Origin: Euryodendron excelsum
Taxonomy: Eukaryota; Streptophyta; Magnoliopsida; Ericales; Pentaphylacaceae
NCBI GenBank assembly: GCA_033060915.1
Contig: CM065378.1
Location: 57,462,001-57,526,000 of the forward strand
DNA: 64,000 nt
Direction of reading: 5' to 3'
Below, piece by piece: positions 1-12,812 of the stretch. The notes under the pieces are model-generated. The model had not been told where the DNA came from and made no database searches. It saw only the letters and a list, made by a program, of their open reading frames with translations. Every line of letters begins with the position of its first letter. Position 1 is the stretch's first letter. The translations under genes were made by a program, and so were the position numbers.

Positions 1-866
1 ATTAGGTAAATAAGGGCTATGTCTTTATGACTTTAATTAAGGATTAGGTAACGAGTAGAATCTCAACCATTCTTTAGACTAATAATCATATAGATATAGA
101 CAAAAATTAACATCAGCCTTGTCGCATATTTGAAGCTTATTTTGTTTGATTGGATATTGTGTTGAAAAGTGTATTTTCAACATTGAAAATTATATTTTTT
201 TAATTTTTAAAATTTATACAATAAGATAAAACAAGTTTAAAATGTACCTAATAACATATGTTAGCATAACTCTTATATAAATACATATATATATACACAC
301 AAACTATTTCGTGGCTAGTTATGTGACTCATGACTACTCAAATCTTTGCGGAGTTTTGTACCTTTACATATTGAAAGATCGTGGCCGGTTGGATCGGCAA
401 TGCATTATTGATCAAAAGATAAAGTAATCTGAATAAGTACCGACACATGCAACTCTGGCTCTATATTAACAAAAGACCAGTCCATCTACTTGTGCAGGCA
501 AGCTGAACATCTGACCATTAATTGGCTTGATCATTACATATTGCTTCTGTAGCATCTAAGCAAATTTGATTGGGTTTGAACCTGTACATGGAGTTTTAAT
601 GTGGCAGTGCCATGCTTGATCAGATCAAATGGGTTCTCATTACTAGCGAGGTGAGCTTCTTCACCCATTAACCTTTGGAAACAATCTACTTCAGCCAGGT
701 TCCATGATTAATTTGGTGCCAATTCATGCAGTAGTAAATAATAAATATTACTGTTATGTGTAATCAGTAGCGGAACTACAATTTAATTGGAGTGTCAGAA
801 CAACCTAGCTTTAGTGAAACTCTCTCGCAGAAATACGCTCAAGCAAATATTGAATAAAATATGATT
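1..866. other. Gene-free AT-rich spacer
   Basis: No open frame of useful length, no splice-bounded exon series and no tRNA-like box pair was seen on either strand. The stretch around 480-760 is less AT-rich than its surroundings, but I could not read a protein or a convincing microRNA fold-back in it. Confidence 0.5.
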
Positions 867-1411
867 AATTACACTTTGTATCTTTTAATTTTACATTAAA
901 TTTATTTTAGAACCTCATTTTTAATTTTAACAATTAAGTTCTTACATTTTTAATTTATTACAATGCCAACCTTCTGCTAACTTTCGTTTTATAAATAAAT
1001 AAAAAAATTCGCATATTACAAGCACTTTGCCTTTTTAAACAGGCAAAAATGTAAAATCATGATTTTTTTCTAATAGCATACCATGAATTCTTGTCAAATC
1101 ACTCTAAAATTATGAGTATAATCTACTTTGTGATGTATATAATGTAACTAGATTTCATGTAAAATTTTTCAATTCAACTCCATACAATAAGTGTGAGTCT
1201 TTGGAACGGAAAAAATGTTGGTTTTATATATTTGTCTTTTGAAAAAGACCATGTGGTTATCACATTGAAATTTTTTTATCAATTTTTTAAATAGAAAGTT
1301 GAGATTGTAACAAATTAAAAGTATAAGGATTTAATTGTTACAATTGAAAATAAATGTTATGAAGTGAGTTTTGGTGTAAAGTGTAAAACTATAAAAATAC
1401 AAAGTATAATT
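867..1411. mobile_element. Short inverted-repeat DNA element (MITE-like)
   Basis: The two ends are diverged inverted copies of each other. The left end reads AATTACACTTTGTA and the reverse complement of the right end reads AATTATACTTTGTA. A second paired block lies further in (AACAATTAAGT near 930 against AACAATTAAAT near 1340), so the inverted repeat runs for about 120 bp. The centre has no coding frame. I found no clear target-site duplication, so the superfamily is undecided and the borders may be off by some bases. Confidence 0.55.
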
Positions 1412-3965
1412 TGTTAGGAATTTATACTAAAATACGTGTTTTGTGTAATGGTTTTAGTATTTATTAATAAATTAGTTATTCTATTTTGATAAGAATCTGT
1501 ATGAGTAATTGTTTGCATTGGATTATTTATGTAATGATTATGTATGCAAATCTCTTATTCTATATTATAGATGATTTGATGTGTAAATTAGTTTATACAA
1601 TATACATCTAAATTTTCGTATTATACATATACACTATAATCAGGTTAAAAGAAATTTCGTAATCCCAAACATAATTAAATGAATAAAATATCAAAAAAAG
1701 TTATCGTGAACAGTGAGTTCTATCAATTTTTTTTCCCATGCATGAGTGCGTCCTACCTCCAATCAAATCAATAGCCAATGGGGCTTCCAATGTGCAAAGA
1801 AAACCTAAAACATAAAAAGAGTTTAATTTTGATTCATTAATATTCAAAATTTATTCACACAATTGAGCTCCAAATTGCACACATTGTCACTGTAATTTGG
1901 TACCTACCGTCCTCTTCACGGAAAGAAGTAACGAGCATGTCACGTGTTGTATTTTGGTACTCTTCTTATTTGATGTTAAACACTTGTAGCAATAGGTAAA
2001 ATTTTGTTCTACAGATTTTGACGACCCAAAACAGAATACCGGATCCGTCCGTGTGTAATGGCTTATGAAAGAAGGATCATTTGCAAATCTGATTCTTACT
2101 TTTCAAAGAAAAATTAGAGTGACCAATATATATTAGGCCAGCTCACATGTATATCATCATTACTCAGAGTGTTTTAGTTTGGCAGACATTGGAAAAGCAA
2201 AATCTGCAATAATAAACTAAGTAGGCTAATGCTTAGCTACCAACTAATATTTAGTAGGAATATTTTGTACAAAAATTTGAAAAGATCTTCCTATTGAGAG
2301 GCAGGAAAGTTGATCGCGGCTCAATTCCAATACAAACATAAGTTGTGGCCTGTTAGAGTGGCCAGATCTTATCATGTTTCGTTTTATTTTATTTTTTTAC
2401 CTTTTCTTTTTTTTTCTATTTTTTCCTTTTTCCTTTTTTTTTTTTTTTTTTTTTTTTTTATCATGCACAAACCCCAGACTAAGCATTCAATTTGCTCAAT
2501 ATTTTGGTTAGTGAAAAGTTCATCATCTTGCAGGTGATTCTACTTTTGGGTTGCCACCACTAAATTTTACTTTTGCAATTGTATAGATGGCAAATAAAGC
2601 TCCATTTACTTATGAAGAACACGTGCATTTCGATCAGACCTCGATTTATGTGGAACATGATAATCATATGCGATTGATCCCCACTTAAAAGAAAAAGCAG
2701 GTTAATCCAAGGAGATTCTTCACGATTTGCAAACTATCTTCTTTTGTTCATATTTGTACTAAACTAATTAGCCCTTCCTTTTTTCATGTTAGCCTGGTAA
2801 TGTTTTTGTATATTTTTCCTTCTTTCCTAATCATTTATAATTTAATTACGAACATATAGCCCCACCCCACCGGTTGTCTTTGTCTCATTGGCGAGGAGCA
2901 TAGGCTAAATAATTGCACCACTCAAATCCTCCCTTGGCCCCAAGAGATCCACTCATTGCCTAACTACAATAAACATTTAACTAATGAAAGTTATTGATTA
3001 AGCCTATTGTTGGTCCAAAGATGTTCTTCAGTAGCAAATGTTTCTCTTTTATTTTCTTTTTTTTTTATTTTAAAAACTTGAGATATGCAATGTTATGACA
3101 ATTGAATATTCCACACCAGCTACATTAAAAAAAAAAATTAATAATACAAACAAGAAGGAATTTAAATTCCTGTGTAAGAGTTCATAAAACCAAGGATGTA
3201 ATATTTCCACTAAATTATTTCACATCTGACTCAAATGGAATGTGTGAAACCAATTTTCATACAATGGTAATACATGCATGCCCCCATTTAAATAATTTTG
3301 TATCATAAAATAAAGAAAAATGTTATTCTTCCAGAAATTTTGCACAAAAAATCTCACAATGATAATGTGACAATTGTATTTTTATAATTTAAAATTATCA
3401 TAATCGGTGTCTTATTTTAAAATGAATGTCTTTCGTTCAATTACATTATTATAATAATAAATTTTATATAAATTTTCTCATCGCATTAACCTAATGATTG
3501 TGATCTGTTTATCCCATCTAATCAATCAATCAGGCACAGACAGTGAGACAGCATACCACGTTAATTAGGTGAGTGAGTTTTAACCCTTGTTTTAATTCTC
3601 CAACTTAAAAGTACCTATTTCATCATGACATATGCATAGAGCACAGCAGGGAAACTCTTTTTGCATGTGTTGAAATTGGTAAAATATAGTACGATAGGAG
3701 AATCTTACAAAAATCGAAAGGGCTGAAGTGTAGAGACATTTCGAAGAAAGCGAGAGAGCATGAACTCATGATCATTGCAGTGAATAATTCAAAAGACTAA
3801 ATCATTGCAGTGAATATGAGTGGACATTATCATTGTTCTTGGAAAAATCTGCTGGTCTTCGAACCTTTGAAGACAGGTAAGTTTGTCAGCTCAAGTTAAA
3901 GGCAATTCCACACAGTCAAAAACTTTGGCCAGAATGTGATCAATGCCAATCGGCAAAACCAATTA

Positions 3966-4001
<36 letters not shown>

Positions 4002-4622
4002 GTGGGTGAAAGAAGAGCATGTTTTACATAAGCTGTACGATAGTGTATTCGAAAACCAACCAACCAACCATCCAACATCAATGCAAGTACATACACTCAG
4101 CTGATATGCTTAATGAACCACATGGTTCTGATCTTTCCAACAATCTTCTATATCAGCACATCTATATACATACATATATGTGTGTATGTGTGCGCGTGCG
4201 CGCCTGTCATAGTGTACATATATCAAGGATCCATGGTGCATGGACTATTTTGTGTTGGTGGCCACAATGAATCATATTTGAACCCACAGTTTGAAGCAGA
4301 ACCCAAAAATAAAAAATGACAGTTAATACCTCCTTCCATTTAATCTACTTTTACCTACCCAATATATAAATTAAGAATGCATTTAAGAAACAGTACCCAT
4401 TTACTCTGTTAAGATATATATGATATGTTGAAGGGTACAGAAGGAGGTAGTAGCTAGGACATGCATATATTGTCAATATCATGATTGAACAAATATATAC
4501 AACTTCGGATCTTAGATCCATAGATAGTGAAAAAGAAACTAATTGGATGACTTCCTTTGTTCTTGAATTTTATGCCATATCGAGCATTACTATCCCTTAT
4601 TAATTCAATCCTCTTTTCTAGT
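1412..4622. other. Gene-free spacer with simple repeats
   Basis: No gene was recognised. The region contains a long T-rich run at about 2387-2460, a (CT)n tract at 3966-4002 and an alternating purine-pyrimidine run (TG, then GC repeats) at about 4177-4204. The open frames here are short and low in complexity, for example a phenylalanine-rich frame over the T run, and are not treated as genes. Confidence 0.5.
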
Positions 4623-4630
4623 GCTCATAT

Positions 4631-4902
4631 GGATTTGGATTCTTTCCATTCCATGAATTGGAATGGAGATCTTCATTCTATTGATTGAGGTGTTAACACA
4701 TCACCTAACATAAAAATGAAGGGTACAAATGATTTGATTTAAAATTTATTTAAAAATAAATAATTTTATAATTATATATAAAGAAATAAATTTTAATACA
4801 AAACAACGTAATAAAAAACTTGTGATAAGATTACATCTAGGCTATTAACTATAAAATGGAGATCTCCATTCCAATTCATGGAATAAAGAGAATCCAAATT
4901 AC
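4631..4902. mobile_element. hAT-type MITE with 8-bp target duplication
   Basis: A non-coding element of about 270 bp with long inverted ends: the left arm contains ATTTGGATTCT followed by TTCCATGAATTGGAATGG, and the right arm is its reverse complement with a few changes. It is flanked by a perfect 8-bp direct repeat, GCTCATAT at 4623-4630 and 4903-4910. Eight-base duplications are typical of the hAT superfamily. The interior is A/T-rich and encodes nothing. The perfect duplication and well-kept arms suggest a fairly recent insertion. Confidence 0.8.
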
Positions 4903-4910
4903 GCTCATAT

Positions 4911-6845
4911 ACAGTGGAATAAGTAATGTATGTGAAGTCAAAGAACATAGGAAGCAAATAAACCATGAGGCATTAAAATCGATCCCAACCATACAGGAGT
5001 TACCATGGTTGATTTATATATTCACCCACTTAACCAAGAAAAAAGGGTCAAATTAAACTCTCTAGTATATTGTGTAGTAGTCCTAATCTGGAGTTAACAT
5101 AGCAGCTATTTGGAGCAGCTGTTATTTATTTTCAGCTGTTACTCTTCTTCTTCATCTTCTTCTTCTTTCGGGTCTATAGCTGGCAAATAGAAACTGGATT
5201 GGCAATGGCACCCATATATATGCACAGGCCTAAATATCACTGCCCTCATGGGCTCTTTCGTTTTTTTTTGGTCTGGCCCTGGATGGTATTAGACTTTAAG
5301 GAGAGCTCACGAAATTACTGGCTCAAGCCTGGCCCAAAATCCTAGCCCATGGGGCGCCATTGGTTCCAAGGCTAACCCAGTTTGCACATTCCCTGGACCA
5401 TCCTTGTCGTGTGACGGCAACTATATTGACCCGTTTGCCTTTCATCATTTGTAAGCCCAACATCACAGGTAAGCCTGTCAAAGGGTCTGATCCGGATCCA
5501 GCTAGGCTGATCCAATCACATAAGACCACAGATTCGAATTAGGCGGATTGGATTAGGCCTCATATCTGACCTGAATCGGAATTTGGGGGATCAGATTTGA
5601 TATTTACAGGCCTGATCTGTTAACAATCCGATCTTACCCAATCCCTGACCCGATCCTGTTTGTTTTTTTGAGGAGGGTGGGGTTTCTGTTCTTTCTAAAA
5701 CAGCAGAAATCAAATATTTTGAATCAAATAAAAATTCAAAAATATGGAAGGTTATTAAGTTAACTGGGTTATTCAGTTAACTAGAAGTAAAGGCACACAC
5801 GCTAACACACTAACTCGTAGGATATTCAGTTAAGTGGGTTTGGATTATAAAATTACTAATTTAGCCTTTTTCAAGTAAATGTGACAAATATTTACCAAAT
5901 TGGGGCGTTGATTTTTATAATATTATAGACAATTATTAGTTATATGCATATGCGCGAGCACACATAGATGGCTATACTATGATAGAATAAGAAGCCTACT
6001 GTTACTTTGGTTACAATACCATTTTTTTCATCTTAGTAGTATCTTCCCTATAATGTCTTACTTTCTACCAATAACACAAATTTGTTTCAATAAAAATAGA
6101 TATAGATTATCTGATAGTGACACTGGTGAGTTATAATTTTTTTTTTTTTTTTTTATACAACTGGTGAGTTATTGTTGATAGGTGGATTTTGTATAAAACT
6201 TTGTAGATCATTCTATCCACCAGACAGGCCCATATTGTTTAGAGATATTCTGGGCCTACGGTAAATTAATTGTTGTCCGGATCAGGCTTGAGCCCAACTA
6301 AAAGTAGCAAGTTGTAAATTAAAATTTTTTGTACAGAACCTTTTTTTTTTTCCTTGGGTACAATGGACATGTCCCAATATTTGTTGGGGTATATAGTAAC
6401 TTTATTTTATACTTTGCTTGATAAGAAATAAAATAAGCCACTGTTAGTACTAATTTTTTACAGTTCAGTAATTAATCCTAGTATAGAAAAGAAAGAGGCC
6501 GGCCATCCGTAATTTTGTAATTACATGAATGGGAGACAAGAAAAGTAAGTGCGATGGGTCTCTCGGATATGGTTATGTGGTACGGAGAGGGTAATGATCT
6601 CTGACGGATGTGTATAATAATTTATCTGTATATACATTTTTTGTTTCCAAAAAAATGACAAGAAAAGTAAGTAGAAAAAAGTTAAATTATATTCACGTTA
6701 AGGTTTCTGACAATTACAAAGTTTTTCTTTGTAATTATTGAAATTATGTTATACTCCGTTGCTTTTTCTAACCATATACAACTACCTCCTTAATGGTGTT
6801 ATAAACCATGACAAAAAATGTCAATGTTACGCAATGAGCTTTTTA
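4911..6845. other. Gene-free spacer with GATC-rich degenerate repeat
   Basis: No gene was recognised. From about 5290 to 5660 the sequence repeats variants of a GATC-containing motif (GATCCGGATCC, GGATTGGATTAG, ATCTGACC, CCCGATCC), as in decayed plant retroelements. A 68-residue minus frame and a 60-residue plus frame over this block overlap each other and resemble no protein I know. The rest is AT-rich. Confidence 0.45.
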
Positions 6846-7585
6846 AATACCAATTTTGTCCTTACCAAAGGCAATCTCATGTAAAAAAAATTTATGGTAA
6901 ATAATCTTTTTATCCCTCTAAGAATCTTTTTATTCCATCTATTTAAACTCTCTAACTTTTAAAAGTAAGTCAATTTTGTCAAACATTGCAAATAAGTAAA
7001 AAAAATTAATGATTAATTATACTTTACCCTCTCTAAATATGGCTCAATGTCACTCTTTCCTACGCAACTAAAAATTGTTACGTTTTTACCCTCCTAAAAT
7101 TCAAAATTAGAGGGGCCTGTTTGATCAAAATTGTATATTAATCTATGAAGCAAAGATAACAAAATAATTTCATGGCTATGAAATTTTATAAAGTCTCTCA
7201 AATGCTTAAGAAAATTGTCAAAATCAACCATAAAATTTATCTTTATTGACTTATAATTCATGGCCTTGCAAAATATGGAAGACATTTTTAAAACTACGCA
7301 TTGGTTAACCAGAGACAAAAATTCTTATATTGTATCGAGTATTAATTTGTTTATTTGTTAACAATATCAAAACAAACTTAAATTCTGAGAGAATATGTAA
7401 TGATTTTTAACTTAGTAGGTAAAATAAAATTAAATCATAGTTGAAGGGGCTAAAGTATAATTAATTTTTAACTTTTTTTTCTTGCTTTTAAAAATTGGAG
7501 GGCTTAAATAGCAGAAAAAAGTTTAGGGATGATATTAAAATTTAGGGCAAATTTAAAGAGACAAAATGAGTATTTGCCTAAAGTT
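6846..7585. mobile_element. Inverted-repeat DNA element, about 0.74 kb
   Basis: The left arm (about 6846-7044) and right arm (about 7437-7585) are imperfect inverted copies. Both read ATTAATTATACTTTA next to the centre, then AACTTTTAAAAG or AATTTTTAAAAG, then TATTTAA, and ATTTTGTC near the outer ends. The centre holds a 74-residue minus-strand frame with no recognisable similarity, which I do not call a gene. No target-site duplication was identified. It resembles the element at 867-1411 in style but not closely in sequence. Confidence 0.55.
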
Positions 7586-9868
7586 TTAAAGGTGATGTTG
7601 AATTAAACATAAAAACATGAAAACTTTTTCAACATGAATCCACATCTCTTCGTGTCATCCTTCATTCCAATAACGGTGTTTCTCGTTGATGTAGCGTAGC
7701 ACGCGAAAATTGAATTTCATTTTAATAGATGAATAATCCAAGTCTGGTTCTAAAATATGAAACCTTGATCGCACACACAAAAAAAAAGTGATGAAGTCTA
7801 AAAAATGAATATTATTAAATTTGAATAAATGTCATTAAAGACTTGCATCACCATTTACAATAAACTAAAGCTCAAATTTGAATACTAAAGAAAATTTTCA
7901 AACCAAACCTAGTTCAATTTGAGAATTATTAGACAAAATTCTAGTCAAAACAAAACTTTCTTAAAATAGTGAAAATGTTCATTTGAAGGCCTAAATGTTA
8001 GAATTTGGTTAAAATCAAACCTAAGTCATGCAAAGTAGTGAATCTTATTTTTCAAGCAGTAACAATAGAATTTCTTTTGCTCCCAAACATCTAGGAATTC
8101 ATCTACAACTTGTTCTACATCGTTCATCATAATATATCATATCCACTCGCATCTAACTTCATATAGAAAGCATCCTTATTTCAAAAGCCAATCTCATCTC
8201 ATCTCTTTCTCTCACTCTCTAACTCTCTCTCCATGTGCCCAAGTCATCCAACACCATGTAAGTCAATGCCACTGAGATGTAGCAAGGAAATAAATTAGAA
8301 TTGCATCAAATTTTATGGTCTAATTGGAAACGGTGTGGATATCAAGAACCAATTTTTTTTTTTGAAATCCATCATTTAGATCTTGAAAATCACGATCTCT
8401 ATTTTAGAAAACTTTTATTTTGGTCATAACTTAGTCTATAAGTTTTTTATTTTATCAAGGTTTTTTCTATATTGTTTTTTAGGTTTCCATTATTTAAATT
8501 AAGCCTAACTCGAATTTTCTATTTTTTTTATAATTTTCGTATACTTAGAGTCTTCTTATGCTTTAATGACTTTTTCTATATAAACAAAGGTAAGGACTTT
8601 GCTCTAAAGTAGCTTTTAGTAATAATATTAAGAGTGTTATCTTGCTTTCTTATAATTTCTAGTTTTTTATGTGAATCAACTATGTTGATGTCATATTTTG
8701 AAATTATAAGTGAAACAACAATTTAAGAAGATTCTAGTTTGAGATAGTCATGCGCGAAGCAATGAGCTCAAGACTATTTATTCCTTCTCTCTCTAACACA
8801 CTTTCATTCATCACATTGCCACAAAATGATCCATTGCCCACAACTCATTTACCATGCGAGTTTTGCCACAATCAACTCACATAACTCACCCATCACCATT
8901 ATCTTTGATCAAAAAACCTGTGCATTTGATCAAGTCATTGCTATTTACAAACTGCTTCAATTCACATCTTAGGTCAATTGCAATTGAGGGAGAAAAATAA
9001 ATTGATGTATACCATTGCTATGACTTGACTATCCCGATGCCATTGCTTGTCAAGTAAGTATGTCCTTGAAAAAAAAAGGTTAACTAAATGGTACACCATT
9101 TTCGCTTCTTGTTCGCTGATAATTATATACTGTTTGGATTCATTTTATTTGTTGATAACCAATGAGAGTATAATATATTTATTGAAGTAATAAATATTTC
9201 TTATCTTCATAATCTTTTATTGAAGCTTGATTTTTGTTCATTACCCTTGTTCCCTGTCCTCTTTTAATACGCTTTGTTTTTTTTTTTTTTTTTATAGATT
9301 TTCTCTGTTAGGTTTGATGTTCCCTTTTTTTTTTCTCTTAACGGTATAAAAAAGTCTATGAATTTGTGTGTTTGCTTTTCTGATGAAAATTTTGTAATTA
9401 GCATAATGGTTACCTTTACACTTTTTGGTATTTTTTTTAATTTTAGTCCCTAATTTAATTAATTTAGTTATCATTTTTATGTATTTATGGTGTCCCAGTT
9501 CAACAATTGGACCAGCAATGACCTTTGACTTGGTCCATTTTTCGGTATGCTCAATAATCTGAATTTCAATATATAAATATATATTTTTACTTAAAGAATG
9601 AGAGAGAAAGTTAAAAATAATTCTATTGTGATTTTACCAGTGGTGTGTTGAGGTGAGGATCCACGATGTATTTAGTTTGCTAGGTGGAATCGGATTATGT
9701 TTGGTTATAGAAGCGTGTTTCGCTGAGAGATGGAAGTTGCTATGATTGGTTTAAGAGTGTTTAGATATAAGCATAGGGGAAATTAGTGTAGTTTTAAAAA
9801 CTAAAGTGAGTTCTTTGTAATTATTGGTATTTATATAACTCAAAAAAAAAAAAAGAAAAAAAAACTGA
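7586..9868. other. Gene-free AT-rich spacer
   Basis: No gene or clear repeat border was seen. The stretch is AT-rich with scattered CTCTCT runs near 8200-8235 and T runs near 9279-9293 and 9328-9336. Short frames are low in complexity. Confidence 0.45.
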
Positions 9869-11749
9869 ATAATAAAAACAAGGAATAACTTACACTGACC
9901 GCCCTTGAGATTACGGCTTAATATATAAACTATCATTTATGTATGAAAAATTACAGAGACTTCCCTTAGAAGCATTGTCAAATTGCAAAGACTTCCCTTG
10001 AAAGAGTTTGTCCCCCAACGGATTTAATGTATCAAGTGAAATTATTCTTGTGCCCTTTATAAGTCTGAACCATTTTTAATAAAAACAAAGATACACTTAG
10101 GTTACAAAAGAATTTTTTTACCTTTATCTCTCTCTCTCACAAACCCAATCACTACCCCTCCACCCCCAATTAAGGATGGATATTAGGCAGGTCGAATTAA
10201 CCTATACTAAAAATAATTTTCATCGAACTTGAATATAATTTTAAACCCGCGCAAAATAAAATTATATGCCCAAGCTCGTCCATTTAACCTAAAAGAATTT
10301 TAATAAATATTTTTTAAAAAAAATAATGTTTAAACAACATAAAATCTAATTACATAGATATATTAAAATATGTAAATATATTATTTTATGTATACATTAG
10401 GCTCAGCTAGGCTTTAAACAAAATTGTATTAATATAATTGAGCCTAAAAAAATTCTCAAACCCATCTATTAATATAATCGAGTCTAAAATAATTCTCAAA
10501 CTTTATAAATGATGGTTGGGAGTAGTGGGTCATCGAGCTCATAACCACTCCTACCCTCTATGCTAGTTCAGCCACCAATGACGGCTAACTCCTCTACGCC
10601 ACTAGTGCCCCCAACCCGCACTCCCTCTACGCCTCCTTTCTCTTCTTCATTTCTTAACACAAACATGCATGCACATATCAATTTTTCCCTAACAACTAGT
10701 GCCTCGTCGACACTATCACTTTTGGCCCCTAGCCTCACTTCCATTGTCTCTCTTCCTATCTCTATTCTTTGTCTCTTTCCCTAGCCACCCCCTATATATC
10801 TTTCTTCCCCAACGACAATCGATGCCTTATAGATACAGTCTCTAATGCTCCTTCTTAAGAGTTGTAACACCATTTCCATGATTACCATAATCATATTGTC
10901 GAAGAAATGCCCCATCTCTCTCTCTTTCGCAATAAACTTACCCCATCTATTATTTGTCACGCCTCAGCCCTCCCACCCCTTCCTAACCCATCCCATCCTT
11001 ACCCACCATCTCACCATTACACATCAACACAAAAAAACCCATCCCAACATATCATCGCACAAAAGCACCATCTTTAATTAATTGTTTAACAAAGAGAAAG
11101 AGATCAAGAACCTTACCCTAAGTGTGGCAAGTGTAGAATGATGTGTAATTGAGGTATGTTGGTGGATCGGCAAACAATTGGATTGGAGTGGATGATTTGG
11201 GGTTTCAACTATCGTAATGGTGGTAGGTGGTGGCCATAAGAAGGTGTGGTGTTGATGGAGTGGCCGATGTTGGTCGTTATGTAGGTGGATGTAATGTTGG
11301 GATGGGTTGGATTTGCCAATAGTGATGAGAGTGTTAGAAATCGTTGGGGGTGGTGGTTTTATGACAATGTGGGGTAAGAGATTTTAGGGTCTAGGGTGAT
11401 GATGAGAAAGACGGAATGTGATCAGGTACTGCCATGGTGACTGTTAGCGTCTTTGGTTGTAGATGGTGAAAGATTGAGATAGAGGTTCTATGAGTGAAGA
11501 AAAAAGAGGCTTTTAGAGATGGCTTTGAGTGGAAAGAAAATACGGGTTTTGGTGAAAGGAGGTTGATAATGGTGCTGCAGTGGTGGGGGAAGTGGTGTAG
11601 AGGAAAAAAGGGAGGAAAGGGGGGTGGTGGGCGAAGTGGTGTAGGGAAAGAAAGGGAGGAAAGGGTGGAAAGGGTGGAACTAACAGTAATTGGGTGTGGG
11701 GGTGGCATTGACAAAGCAATGAGGCTAGGGTTGCTCTGTGTGCGCGCGC

Positions 11750-11784
<35 letters not shown>

Positions 11785-12339
11785 TGAGTGTTTTAGTTAA
11801 CAATTAATAATTATACAAATTAATTTAGTTTTTTTTCAAATTAATTATGAATGATATTATTTTAAATATATGATTTTAAGTCATCAACATATTTTGTACG
11901 AGTGATTAAAAAAGTGCTACATGGAAAATTTATAATTAGCATTATAATTGTTTTTTAGAAATAACTAACATTAATTGTATAGTATAATTAACATTATTTG
12001 TACTAACATTTCTTTCAAATACTAGTTTATTTTATTATTATGGTAGTTTTATGAAGACTTAAAATAATTAATTATTTAAAGTGAATTATCATTAAAATTA
12101 TTCATACATTTTAATTGACATTACACATAGTGATATTTTTATTGAATTGTTGTCTTTTACAAGGCATTATGCTAAGTCCATTATCATTTTCAACATTAAT
12201 GTATTAAGTTGATGCCATGGATATCTAGTCAATCCTACTAGTGAATTTGTCGATTAGAAGCTTCAAAAATTAAGGGGGTCAGTGCAATTTCTCATATGTT
12301 AGGGGTAGCTTGTGTATAAATTCAAAAATGTAGTCATTT
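9869..12339. repeat. Probable non-autonomous DNA element with opposed C-rich and G-rich halves
   Basis: The phrase ACACTGACCGCCCTTGAG near 9892 recurs in altered form twice to its right (near 9951 and 9995). It appears in reverse complement at the far side near 12270, as GGGGGTCAGTGCAATTT. Between them the plus strand is strongly C-rich from about 10,500 to 11,080 and G-rich from about 11,150 to 11,790. A 15-bp inverted repeat (11036-11050 with 11294-11308) joins the halves. Several overlapping frames here are proline- or glycine-rich by composition and are not called genes. The block ends with (GT)n(GA)n at 11751-11783. The superfamily is unknown and the borders approximate. Confidence 0.4.
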
Positions 12340-12348
12340 GTGATTCAC

Positions 12349-12590
12349 GGCTAATTTTCCTGACAAACCCTTATTTTGTATTTTATTCCCAACCTAGGTG
12401 GTGATTGAAGTATATTCAGCATTCCAAGTTGAGCGCTATTTGAAATAAAAACATCTTTTCAAATGGCATTTTTTTTAAGTATTTTTTCTCACATAACAAG
12501 TAAAAAAGGGAAGGAAAAATACACTTCAAGGAAATACAAAGGGGGCGTACATTTTTTCTCATTTAAAAACGTAATTTCAAATAGTGTTTT
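12349..12590 (+). repeat. Left terminal inverted repeat of the MULE
   Basis: Pairs in inverted order with 38492-38736. Shared blocks include GGCTAATTTT, TGACA, GCGCTATTTGAAA (right copy GCGTTATTTGAAA), GGAAATACAAAG (right GAAAATACAAAG) and ATTTGAAATAG near the inner edge. Many differences are C-to-T or G-to-A changes, as expected from deamination of methylated cytosines. Confidence 0.7.
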
Positions 12591-12599
12591 TAACTGGAA

Positions 12600-12812
12600 T
12601 TAAAACCCAAGCTTAAACCCTAGCTTGCGTCATTCAAAAATATATATCACTCTTCGTCGTTCTCTCTCACTCTCCATCTCTCACAGTCAACGAACTTTCC
12701 TCTTCCGGTTCTCTCTCACTCTCATTCAGCAGCACTCAACCGTCCTTCTAATCTCACTCTCACTCGTGGGTCTCCCTACCGCTCAAGATTATCAGGTTGT
12801 TTATCATTCTTC
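12600..12812 (+). promoter_or_regulatory. Likely MULE transposase promoter and leader
   Basis: Just inside the left inverted repeat lie an AAACCCTAG telo-box (12614-12622), a TATA-like AAATATATATC (near 12638) and a CT-rich stretch. The latter ends with ATTATCAG followed by GTTGTT, which could be a leader splice donor. The arrangement looks like a host housekeeping-gene promoter. An 82-residue frame (12625-12873) over it is serine/leucine-rich by composition and resembles no protein I know. Transcription would run toward the transposase at 13.97 kb. Confidence 0.4.

Noticed and set aside
480..760. Possible microRNA precursor in a less AT-rich stretch
   Set aside because: No extended complementary arms and no match to a microRNA that I know.
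2310..2537. 75-residue plus frame
   Set aside because: Driven by a long T run (poly-Phe); compositional, with no family.
11391..11803. Overlapping Pro/Ser/His-rich and Gly/Arg-rich frames on both strands
   Set aside because: They lie in a strand-skewed low-complexity block, overlap each other and look like composition effects.
12437..12590. Reading the left inverted repeat as a stand-alone MITE (CTATTTGAAAT ... ATTTCAAATAG)
   Set aside because: The similarity to the right copy extends well outside this inner palindrome, to GGCTAATTTT and the flanking repeat, so a MULE end fits better; not fully excluded.
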